The translations under genes and the position numbers were made by a program. Positions 52,921-64,000 of a stretch of 64,000 bases of DNA are shown here, one piece after another. The notes beneath the pieces were generated by a model. The model searched no databases and had not been told where the DNA came from. It worked only from the letters and a program-made list of their open reading frames with translations. Positions within the stretch are counted from its first letter, which is position 1. Each line of letters starts with the position of its first letter. Origin of the DNA: Setaria digitata. Taxonomy: Eukaryota; Nematoda; Chromadorea; Rhabditida; Setariidae. The DNA is taken from positions 1 to 64,000 of the forward strand of contig RCAB01000014.1 of NCBI GenBank assembly GCA_003640385.1, read 5' to 3'.

Positions 52921-55309
52921 CTGCATTCACCGGCCCCTTGCGCGTCCTTTGTGTGCAGCATTTCAGATAGGGCAGTCAGTGGCTGAAATGGGACGAGATA
53001 TGAGAGTAGACAGGGGGTGGTGATCTTATCAGTGGTAGTCTCCCTATCATCCATTCTCGATATCACATCTTCAGTTCACGCCATCTGCACTTATCTGTAA
53101 GACGCGTTAATGACAGTTCATTTGGTATGACTCTGTGTGAATTCACTGTATCACAGCGAAATGACTCTTCCACCGCCGTATCTCTTCCTAGACACGGTAT
53201 GCATGCGGTCAACCGAACAGGGATGTGCCGAATAGTTCCAGTAGCTTACTGCTTTCATTCTATGACCCAAGTGACAGATGTGCTGCCCACCGAATCCGGA
53301 ATAGAAATTTGACTGTCTTCCCTTAATATATGGTTAAAAATCATTACTGGTCCGGGGTTCAAAGTTAGTTGCTACCTGCATGCTCTTTGCACAACAGGCT
53401 TCGATATCTCCTTCTAGCATTAATAGTGCCACTAGTTAGTTTGCATATGATTGCATTTTATGCAAATGATGACTGACTGGTGAATTGATCAGTTCATTGT
53501 AGCATATGAAGTTTTGAATTGGGTTTCAGCCAAGCAGGTTGAAGCATTCAGGTCGTGATGCATTGTTGTTATCATCGATGTGACAGTAATCAGCGGTGAT
53601 GTATTTGCAGGATGGTACAGTTGTTGTTCCATTACTCATTATCATTGGCAGTATTGGAAATATCGTCATTATCAAATTCGTTAGCTGACTCTATCACAGT
53701 TTTGCTAAATTTGTCTAATTATTGCTCAGCGAGAAATAACAACATCAGCAGCAACTATATTCTTCTCCCAACAGCAGCCGTCAGTTGCAGTAATTAGTGA
53801 GGATAATGTCAACTATGGCCTGAGGGATGGCTGTCACCAATGAACAAAGTGAACCAGGCGCATTCTTTATGTGCACTGAGACATCGCCCCGATGCTACAT
53901 CATACAACGGGTTTGACCTTCCCATACATCTTTGCTTCTATCTTTATTCCGATAGGAATGCTCCCTGTTATGTTAATAAGATTCACTTCTAAAATCCGGT
54001 AATATCGAGATTCTAAAACTATAAGATTTTTGTATGAAATTATATCAAAAGATTAACTTTTTTGAAAAGAATATATAAAATTCCTCTGGAAAAAAATAAA
54101 GATAAGATTATGCTATATCAGACAGAAATAGTTCCGTAACGGATTTACTAGTTGTAGTCGTGTAAACCGTCGTGGCTACTAACTAAGAAACAATTTCGAT
54201 ATGAATTTTAATTTTTTTTTCCTCTTTCGATATAGTTAGTAAGGGTAGAAGTAGAAATGGGGAATAATTAAAAGACTGGAATAAACAAAACATCATATCA
54301 AGATGAATGATGTGAATGAGCAAATAATTATACATAAAGAATATGAAGGACGATTGTCATCATAAGTGTGAACTATAAGTGGACACTCTTCATTCCCAAT
54401 CAGTTGTGGGCAAAGTCTTTAGGCAAATATTTGCTCATTATCAGTAGAAGACACGGACGTCATATTAGAATCCTGCTAGGTAGCATCATTTTATTATTCA
54501 AAATTATTGGGAGAAGATTCCTATTGCATTCATTTGCTCACTTTCTGAACCTGATCTTGCATATACAAATAAAATAATGAAGTTTCTTTGAATTTTTTTT
54601 TTTTATGAGCAACTTACTGATTTAGTCCATTTCCGACATTACAAATAAACATGTTACTTTACCTGTGTTTCAATCAGCAAATAATCAAAAACGGGTTCTA
54701 ATCACTGCAAGAAAGGAGTGTGTATCGGGGTCGCTCGGATAATCGCTGTGACCCCAGGATAAGGCAGCATGCTCTTTATGAAGAACACAGGATTAGCACT
54801 GGTGATGTCACCATTGAGTGATTCCAAATAAAAAATTTATAGGTCCCTTTATTGCGGAGGAAGTAGAGAGATATGCTTCTTCATTATACTAGTAATAAGA
54901 ATTACAAACTCTAGGATTTTGTGAATTGTAGTTTTGGTACATATACAACGCATTTCCATAAGATTAAATTATAGAGTTTTCGAAGAATAATTGCCAGTTC
55001 TATGATTGGGAGAGATTAGAAAGGTATTAAGTGAATCATTTAATGCTTTGAGTATTTTCTGGAATGTGATGATGATTTGTAATTGTGAGCGAAAAATTTG
55101 CTGTTGACTTTCAAAATGAAGTGAAATAGCGAGTAGCATAAAACCCCATTATTGAAGAGATTGATAGGATTTCCAGCTCATCTTTTATTTCTTTATTTCT
55201 AGAGCGCGTTTTAAATTTTTCACTATTGAAAGATATGTTAACGATGCATACCGAAATATTTTTAACAGGCCGGTGATGGCTGATTTCACTGATTACAAAA
55301 TGATTTCAG

Positions 55310-58300
55310 GTGAACTCGAGTAGCATTGATCGGATGCTGGACGACATGATGGTGCCACTTGGTGAATGTGACACACCTCCCACACCTATGTTACCTTGGT
55401 GGTTTACAGCGGAGTGCGAGAATCAGCTTTTGGCTGCTTCGGATCCACCTCCCATCCAGGTGCCAATGAGCATCTCTACGACACCGTCACTGCCTCCTCC
55501 TCTACCACCACTATCAGTAGCAGCCCCATCAGCACAGCGAGCTGCTTCTACCGCAGTCATACCGCAGTCTCCGGAACAAATTAAGAAACAGCTCAAAGCT
55601 CAGCTAGAATATTATTTTTCAAGGTAACTCTCTTGTTGAAAGGTCAGAGTAATGGATTATTAAATTCATGAGCATATTAAAAGTGTCATTTTAATTAATA
55701 ATTTTTACATGTTTCTGCTTTAAAAAGTCTATTTCCAGGGAAAATCTGATGACTGATAGGTTTCTGCGGTGTCAGATGGATAACGACCAGTACGTACCAA
55801 TACGAATCATTGCAGGCTTTCCGAAGGTGAAAAGACTCACTAATGATTACAATTTGGTTGTGAAAGTTTTACGAGGTTTCTTTATCTGATATTTATATGT
55901 TTCTTCAGCTTTTACCGTATTTCTTCTCACTGATAAGCTTTTGTAGAATAAGAAGGAGACATGATAATATAATAATACATTGTTGATGTTTTTTAACAGT
56001 GAACTATAGTTTCTGTCGAAATCAATATTAATGTGCATAACAAGACAGAAAAAAATTGTAGAAAAAAATTGCAAGAAATTAAATATTTCCTTTAATCTGA
56101 GGATGTATGCTGTTTCTGTCAGTTATTTTCAACCTCCTTTTTAACATATTACCTGGTTAAAAACCCCATTGAGATGTATTTTTTCTAATCTATGCCTTCC
56201 GAATTCTGTATTTATTTCAATTTATGCCTTATCCATTATATTCCTGTTGTATCATTGTTTGCAGAATCATCTCAGGTACAAGTCGACGAAAAAGGACAAC
56301 GGGTACGGGCCGTTTCAAAACGGTGCACTATTATATTGCGTGAAATACCTGAATCCACCGACGAAAAGGTTATATTAATTTATTTTTTCTTGGCTTCTCT
56401 CGAATTAGTCTCCTTAGCAAGCCATTTTAGAATGACTATTTTATTTTTTCCTTGCTGCATATTTAGAGTCACAAAACTGACGCATATGACAATCTTTCTG
56501 TATTTTTTCTAATCTACGCCTTCCGAATTCTGTATTTATTTCAATTTATGCCTTATCCGTGCATCACAAAATTTGTCTTACGATATTTGTTGCTATATTC
56601 CATATTTATAAAAACCTGAATTGTCTTGACGAATAATTGGAATGGGAGATTGAGCATATAATCACTCCTTCATCCAATATCTCAGCACTGGTTTTATAAT
56701 CGTCATGATCTTAAAGTGAATGAACGAATTTTGATAGATTTTCCCAAAAGTTAACAGGAAAGGACTTCTGAAAATCATTGTGATGTGATAGAACTGAATA
56801 ATACCAATAATTATATCCACTTACACTAAAATTTATATATTTTGAGAATTCAGGAGGTGGCATCAATGTTCGCCGGTGGACCACCATATCTAAGTTTACA
56901 ATATGGTCTCAATAACAGCTGGTATGTAACGTTCGAATCTGAGGAGGCTACGGAACGCGCATTTTTGCATTTGCAGAATCTCGGAAAAACTTTCAATAAC
57001 AAACCGATTTGTGTAAGTATAGTGCAACAAGATTTTCCCAAGAGAATTTGTAAGATCTAAGTTTTCTCGTTCTCCCGAATACTCCTTACCAGTTGCTAGA
57101 ATATGGAGTTAATATTATAGCTAGAATATTAGTACAATTAGTTCGAAGTATTTGTGCAGCAGCTTCGTGTATGGTAGATCTGGTACTTATGTTCTTAAAA
57201 TGATACTTTGTTTTATAGATTGAGGTTCCAAAATTTGAAGCAATTGTAAGTTCAAAAAGAGATGAGCTATTTGTATGACTCTTGAATAAGCTTCAGTGAA
57301 TCTTAATATGATCCGTTTTTCAATATATTAGTTGTGAATGGTACAGTGAATTTGTCCAAATTATGATTCTAATATTTTCGAGAATAGCTTGTGCTGCATA
57401 TTTTACATATAATTAATTTAGGCACGGATAAAAACAGGTGGCGCACCATATTCAGAACCATTAAATTTGATAGCAGACCGATCTCCAGCAGCAGTACAGT
57501 CCGAGATTCCAGGCGATTCTGTTGTATCCGTCCCTGTCGTGCCTGCTCCCTCACCATGTTCATCCGGTACTTTTCGGTGCCCTACTTATCTTTCTAAATT
57601 TCAGCTGTTAAATAATGAAAATCAGCTGGTTATTTCTTATTGCAGATAGTTTCGATTTGGGCCAAATCCTGGCAAGTTACGGGTACGTACCATGTGCAAC
57701 TTTTAAGCCTGGTACAACGGTTGTACATATCACCTCTAATGTCGGTTTAGCTGCTAATCGAAGTGCCAACCACCAACGACTACGAGGTGCAGGGTCTGCT
57801 GGGCAGACTAGTTCTAATTTTCGAGGTTTATTTTGCTGTTATTTCTTTATGTTACAAATAGGATACTTGAAGAGACAGATATATTGTTTTCGAATGTAAT
57901 TTATTTTGGCAAATTTTGGTGTAGCATTTTACGGCCATTAACATTGCAGGTTCTAATTCTAGAGGACGAGGTGGTTTCGTGTATAACCAGCGAGTCAACA
58001 ATACTGATCACCGCGACTTTGGTACAAGTAGTATTTACCAACACGGAAGCGGTCGACGAAGTAGCAAAAATCATAGTGATGCCCATCGTGATGGTTATCG
58101 GGATAGAAACAGTGATTCCATTACCAATGTTCGCTCCCGAGGCCGACAAAATCGTCTTAATAACTTCTCTTCTGGTTTGTTTCACTTATCACTCTTATTT
58201 TGCGTCTTAATAACTTATTAATGCTATTACGAGTTTGTTCCACATAGATGTCTACGATCATTATAGGTGCAATGCGAAGTCGGACACCAGTGGAATTACA

Positions 58301-59092
58301 AAAAACCAATCAGAACGATAACATACAGCAACGTTGCGATTACGATCAGTCAAGTGGCCGGTAAAGTTTTATATATTGAGTGGTGATTATTTCAAAGAAG
58401 TGTTTGGGACAAGTTTCAGGGATTCTCTGCCTGAAATTATTTTTAATCAAGAAGGAACTGTATAATTTAGCGTTCATTTCGTCACCTTTTTTAAAGAGTT
58501 CTTTTTAGAAATACACAGACAAAACATCAGCGACGTAAGCAGAGAGATGTGCAGTCGTCTGGAATTTCTTCAGGGAATAATAAAAATGTATCATGCCCTC
58601 CGATAATTTGTCTTTCGTCAGACGAAAGCAAGAAACGTGAAGAACAGCAGTGTTGTTCAAAAAGAACTAGTGACGACGATTCTAAGCAAGAAAGAAGCAG
58701 TTCTCGTAAAACTGTTGATACAGAGTACAGCTTTGAAGAGGTTTTCTTTCTATTGAATCGTTGGTAGCACAAGGCGATCAACAATATTGCTGAGAAAGTA
58801 GTGGAGATATAAAACAACCATCATTCAGTTCGGTAACTGCTCTGGTAAAACAGAAGAAAAAGGAAAAAAAATTCAGTTCGGTTGTATACGGCGAATACCT
58901 CTGAACATATTACCGTTTCAGGGTGCTTTTCCTTGCCTTTCTGAAGAAACATCGCCAGTAATGGAGGTTAAGGAGTCGAAATCGCGAGAGAAGCCAACAT
59001 TCAGTTCGGTAGCCGCTGGTAAAAGAGAAGAGAAAAAGGAAGCGAAAGAAAAAAAAAGTTATGCGCAGACGCTGAAGCAAAATAACGGGTAG
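55310..59092 (+). CDS. La-related protein, LARP4 type
   Basis: RNA-binding protein expected to bind poly(A) and PABP and to stabilise mRNAs in the cytoplasm. Ten exons: 55310-55623, 55739-55875, 56265-56368, 56854-57012, 57422-57566, 57646-57825, 57950-58174, 58267-58360, 58509-58740, 58922-59092, all in phase. The first in-frame ATG is at 55334, giving about 578 residues. An acceptor at 55308-55309 may be the trans-splice site or join an unseen exon. The La motif (KKQLKAQLEYYFSRENLMTD, MDNDQYVPI, VQVDEKGQRVR) and following RRM (KRCTIILREIPEST, NSWYVTFESEEATERAF, KPICARIK) match the LARP4/5 pattern. A Gly/Arg/Asn/Ser-rich middle (RGRGGF, RSRGRQNR) and a charged Lys/Glu-rich end (TFSSVAAGKREEKKE) follow. 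The terminal TAG overlaps a possible donor (GG/GTAGGT), so further exons are possible. The intron 9 donor GTTTTC is weak. Confidence 0.87.
56175..56558. repeat. 60-bp direct repeat flanking LARP exon 3
   Basis: 56175-56234 and 56499-56558 are direct copies of 60 bases with a single T/C difference (CTATGCC versus CTACGCC). One lies just upstream of exon 3 (56265-56368) and the other in the following intron. Confidence 0.9.
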
Positions 59093-60568
59093 GTCGGATT
59101 TTTCTTTTTTCTGGGATTGTTCAGGTTGCTGATAAAAGTTCTTAAATTCATTATTACATAATTCAAAGCTGAAGTAATGAACCGAGGATAACATTATCAA
59201 TAAAAATTCCAGTTTCTGGACTGGTTCGCATTGCTATTTTTGCAATACTATTTGCCTGAAGATCGATAGGTGTAGTACCGTGAAAGTTATAGAAAGTTTT
59301 TCCATTTACATTTTTTTTTTTTACTTAGTTTTAGATATTAATTTCTCTTTGTAGGATGTTCATCAGTTTTTGTGGAAATTTTTATATTTTCCATGAGTGA
59401 ATTTTCAGACTGCTGCCAGCATCGTGAATTATTGATATGCTGTTTGTACTGGCAGCGGATTCATTCCTCGCCAGAAATAGTCGTTTATTCATCACATCAC
59501 TTTTATTGCATCTTTCCATCCAGTCTTTCTGGGAAATCGGTTTTTTCTTTTCTTTTTTTTTGTGAATGAAAGTTTGTTATATGTTACGAGAGTCCCTTCT
59601 TCGATAGCAGTTGATATAGTCCAACTGACACTGAAAACCGATTATTCTTCATTGCACCTGCATATTAGCTTCGCGCTTCTTCATCCTTTCCAGAAACTTA
59701 CGTGGAAAATTATGTGCTTTCCACTGCTACAACTTAGCATCGTTCTTGGAGATGGGATACATTCTTTGAGTCAGTGTCAGAAGGGCTAAGTAGCACTAAT
59801 AAGGAGGCGTGTAATGAATAGCGAGTTATCAAACTGATAACAACCTAAGTTCCAACTGGGGTATATAGACAGTGCGCAGAGTTTCTCTCCTTAATATTTC
59901 AAAATTCACTGATTTTGGCGATGAATAGAAACAAATTGTTGAGCTTCACTAAAATACGATTATAGTGAATATGAACAATTGTTAATAAGGTTTTTTAATC
60001 TGCAGTTATACTTCGACAAAATAATTGCTCCCTTTTTCTTCCGTTTGTGATGTTGATCTGTTTCACGTGAATTCCGGCCACCATGTTCACTTCTCGAGTA
60101 TTCTGGTTGGGGTAAAGTTTGAAAACTTTACATTTGTGTCCATTCTGTTCAGGGAAATAGAGGTGCGAAGTAGGATTATTTTCCATCTCATTATTGTGCT
60201 TTAAGTATTTTTATTGTACACGTATTTATTGTATATTGTATTATTTTGCTGCTTATTTACGTATGCATACATTCGATAGTTACTATTAGTAAAGGTATCA
60301 TTTCTATTTATGATAACTACTGTTTGAATAGCTAGCTGTTTCTGTTTTTGTAAAAATTATTTCATACGCGGTAAAACTCTCAATGTGATTGATGATTTTC
60401 ATGTGTTACTGTTTCGTATCAGCTTAACATTCTTCTCCTTCCCATACATTTTTTTTTTTTTTTTTTGCATTTCGTTGTATAATTCTGTTTTTTTCCAACC
60501 TCGGGCCATTTTTTGCTTTTTCCTCTAATTTTTCAGTCCATTTATACTCTTATTCTTATGCAGATTCG

Positions 60569-60600
60569 TTTTTTTTTTTTTTTTTTTTCTTTTTNAAACA
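60569..60600. other. T homopolymer ending at an undetermined base
   Basis: About 20 T, then CTTTT and a single n at 60595. This is a consensus ambiguity, probably from homopolymer length error. Confidence 0.9.
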
Positions 60601-61938
60601 GACTGTTCGTAGCTAAAAGAAAGGGAATTTTCTTGATTTTATATTGTATGATGGTATATTTGGTTAAAGGCACAATGTGAAAGATCTTTAGGAATGTACG
60701 CCAAGCCCTTCGAAAAGTGAACTAAGAATTAGAATTACGTTATGGTACAGGTATGGGCAAGGGTCAGTTGGGGTCAGTTGTTGTAGGAGGTCCAGAGTAC
60801 TGTCCAAGTTCATTATGAAAATCCTGCAGCTTTGCAATGTGAAGACGTTTGTCCTGACCTATTTCATCAACTGCAAGATTTTTGACTGGAAAGTGCCTCC
60901 TGGACTTAGTGGTGTTGAAACCTGGGAAAAATTTATAAATTTGATTCTATATCTCTATTATTTATTGTTTCAGTCGCTGTTTTATAGTACTCATTTGATT
61001 TGTCCATGAGGGATAAAGCAGGGTTACGGTCACGGGCATAATACGTCATTCTCCAAGCACCCCTTTATTCTAAATAAATAACAGCGTACTTACTATGTAA
61101 TATCTAATCCATGGATGGGTTCTCCATATGTTCGGATACAATGGTGTGATTTTTTTTCGGAACTTTCACAAGCATTAACAACTTTTGTGAAATTAACGAT
61201 AGGGACTTTACAAAAGGAGAAACCATAGAGCCATGTCGACTGATAATTTTAATACGGCAAAGTCAAAAAGATTACTGCAGTGGAGAATTAGGTAAACTCC
61301 ATAAGGTCCAAGTAGTCAATTGAGGATATTTTTCCGCGGAACTCGATTTTCGGACCTTGACAACGCAGGTGTTATTTGTTATTTGCACGCAGTACCATTG
61401 ATAATCAGTGATCGTTTTTACACCTGCGCTATACCTGTCTTTGAATTGTGGCTTTTAACGCAACATGCGCTCATCTACTTGGTGAGCCGTGCCGCCTGAA
61501 CATATATTACATCTTCATATCGTGTGATCTTAGAAAAAAGTTCTAACTACTTGTCACGATCTGGATAATGCATTCTGCTATCGCTTTCCACCTTCCCTTT
61601 CAAAGATACCCGACAGATGTAGTCAAGCTTCAAACGACATGCATTTATTATCATGTTCGACAAAAAAGAGTGAAATATCATTTGTGTTTGAAAAAATATA
61701 ACCTAAATGTAACTGGCAGAAAACTTCAAAATGTGGTTTGACTGCTCGTCATTTTGTATGGACCATATCTGATTTCGAAGAATTTCCCATGTGTTTGGAT
61801 TTTATGCAAAACCTGTATCTAAATTACTACTAGTAACAATACTATCACGGTTATTATACCAGTAAGAAATGTAAAGAAAGCCAGCCACTAAAAGACGGCG
61901 GTTTGCTTCCTATGTACTATCCACATGGTGGCAAATGT

Positions 61939-61940
<2 letters not shown>

Positions 61941-61969
<29 letters not shown>
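61941..61969. repeat. A29 homopolymer
   Basis: Twenty-nine consecutive A. I see no gene-derived sequence just 5' of it that would make it a retrocopy tail. Confidence 0.95.
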
Positions 61970-62309
61970 CAGGCATTGTCATAACAAAAATGTCAGCAAT
62001 TAAAAATACAACGCAGATCAAAGCTTCCCGCATAATTCCGCAGTGATAGCTACTGCAACTGGATCTGTCAAAGCTCAACTCTGATGACCGGTTAACAACT
62101 GAAAGCACTCAAAATTACAAACAGTCGGGTTCACCTCTCGGCTGTTAATTAATGTGATGCATAAAGTTGTCGCTAGCGCCGGTCATTAAGGTGAGTCTTC
62201 GACTGGTCGACCAATCTAGTTTGAAATGCAGATGGGGACGGTAAGATGAGAAATATACATAAATGAGATAACAGCAAGAATAGGAATTAAAATTGTAATT
62301 GCAAACAAA

Positions 62310-62841
<532 letters not shown>

Positions 62842-63626
62842 GATAACAAGAACAATGAAAGATGCATTCACATGCAATAGGAACCCTGTTTTTATAGCGA
62901 AAAAGGAAGCCACTGCCATTATCGTCGTGAAGTATCACTACAATCTCAATCTTTTATTGCTCCTCACACTTTGGTATCGTAAAATTATTCTGTGAATGGT
63001 GAACTATTCATCAAAATATGCTCATATCACAAAAATACAGAATTTAGCTATAAGATTTGTCAATCAGATATAAAAATTGATTTTCTCCTCAGAACAGGGC
63101 CAGGTGGTTCCCATTTAACCCAATAAGAAGATATCCAGAGACCAAATAAGAACACTAAGCCTCACGACAAAAGGCGATACTAACTATACAATATCTTATT
63201 ATCAGAAAATTAAGAGCAAATGGCGCACTGAATAATATTGCATAAGAAAAGAGCTTAAGGCAAACTTTGAAGACTGTGTACCAACGACGATTAGAACGAG
63301 GACAAGCAGATAACTAAGGCTAACAATAAGCAATAACAATCTCTTCAACTCTTAATTACTTCGTTTCAATGCTAACAGCCAGCTCATCCTGTCCTCTTCC
63401 CATATATATCTCTTTCAGTTATTTCAAAAAGATTAATGATAAGTCGATTTTTATGGGATAGCAGTCGCATCTATTTCGTTTCGAGGTGCTTTGTGATATA
63501 TAGGCAGACGCTAAGATACCGAGGATTTGAGGAAGGGTATCACTTTGCAAAGAGATTTCTGGATCTCAAATAAAAGAAAAATAAATGCCATATAATAGCC
63601 TATAGTGGCAAATATACAACGAGGAA

Positions 63627-63860
63627 CTACTGGCAAATAAGAGGGGTGGTCTGCTGCTCATTCGGTACCTGGTTTAACATTGACCTAGACCTTTCAGCGG
63701 CAGCAGCAGCAGCGGCAGCAGCAGCAGCAGCATCCATATCATTTTCTGAATCAGTATCACGACCGCTCATTGCACCACCCGCAGCTGGTCCAGACAATGA
63801 AGACGGAGTACCTGGGGTTCCTGGCGTTGTCGAGGAAACCACTCCAACTGGTGAAGATGC
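63627..63860 (-). CDS. Poly-alanine-containing exon of unknown gene, continuing beyond the right edge
   Basis: On the minus strand an acceptor (GGACAATTTAG) opens a phase-0 frame. It starts ASSPVGVVSSTTPGTPG, continues through a Ser/Thr/Pro/Gly-rich stretch to GRDTDSENDMD, twelve Ala and ERSRSMLNQ, and ends VPNEQQTTPLICQ-stop. A possible donor (CAG/GTACCG) lies just after LNQ. The low-complexity, acidic and poly-Ala make-up is typical of transcriptional regulators, but no domain is visible. The repeat is CAG/CTG-like, so the plus strand also reads poly-Ala. The minus frame is preferred because of the acceptor and the flanking composition. Confidence 0.4.
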   Translation of the reverse strand, partial: ASSPVGVVSSTTPGTPGTPSSLSGPAAGGAMSGRDTDSENDMDAAAAAAAAAAAAERSRSMLNQVPNEQQTTPLICQ

Positions 63861-64000
63861 CTAAATTGTCCATATACACGAAAACAAACGGTTGGCCTAG
63901 TATCTCTCGGGCGACACCTCGTCCTAACTCAAATCTATTTTCTCTTCATCCTCGATCTAGGAAACAAGCAAAGTAAAAATAACGCCACATTATGATTTTG

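Larger units (their letters stand above)
48939..55309. other. Large region with few coding signals
   Basis: About 6.4 kb between the CUB gene and the LARP gene. It holds an isolated minus-strand exon-like frame at 51013-51152, open frames on both strands at 51400-51700, a stretch richer in G and C at 52130-52450, and an alternating GT/GC tract at 52700-52920. No complete gene can be assembled. It could contain a small gene, 5' non-coding exons, or only regulatory DNA. Confidence 0.5.

Noticed and set aside
61941..61969. Poly(A) tail of a retrotransposed gene copy
   Set aside because: No cDNA-like or transposon-like sequence precedes it and no flanking target-site duplication is visible.

Overview
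This is eukaryotic, AT-rich genomic DNA from a nematode. The evidence is: many short introns with GT...TTTCAG borders; several genes whose start codon lies a few to about 50 bases after an intron-type 3' splice acceptor, as expected for spliced-leader trans-splicing; and nematode-type gene content, including a four-CUB SOL-1-like protein, EB-type cysteine modules and worm-like neurabin, tropomodulin and PDE genes. Intron style and gene structures suggest a parasitic, possibly filarial, worm, but I cannot fix the species. All gene models were assembled by eye, checking reading phase across every junction.

Layout, left to right. 358-2858 (+): 3' part of an hnRNP Q/R (SYNCRIP, hrp-2 type) RNA-binding protein. 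5918-9123 (-): complete mitochondrial ATP synthase alpha subunit. 10424-11987 (+): complete Rab8. 14326-18081 (-): complete tropomodulin. 25069-32290 (+): complete neurabin/spinophilin (NAB-1 type) with PP1 docking motif, PDZ, coiled coil and SAM. 33599-39508 (-): dual-GAF cyclic nucleotide phosphodiesterase of the PDE5/10/11 type. 41360-43286 (+): secreted EB-like cysteine-repeat protein. 43546-48938 (-): four-CUB membrane protein resembling SOL-1. 55310-59092 (+): La-related protein of the LARP4 type. Orphan exons lie at about 51013-51152 (-) and 63627-63860 (-). The gaps at 18-25 kb, 49-55 kb and 59-63.6 kb hold little recognisable coding sequence but contain repeats and structured motifs.

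The genes are not an operon: the nine firmly called genes alternate strand without exception. Several share broad themes (actin and synapse organisation: neurabin, tropomodulin, SOL-1-like; RNA metabolism: hnRNP Q/R, LARP4), but nothing in the sequence shows co-regulation.

The most interesting non-gene signals are two long, near-perfect hairpins (4584-4693, intergenic; 30720-30797, inside a neurabin intron) that look like small-RNA precursors or tiny inverted-repeat elements, a perfect 31-nt palindrome at 13449, a six-tract G-quadruplex motif at 18815, a probable GC-AG intron in neurabin, in-frame tandem splice sites, recent duplications inside the LARP gene, and a 136-unit AAT microsatellite.
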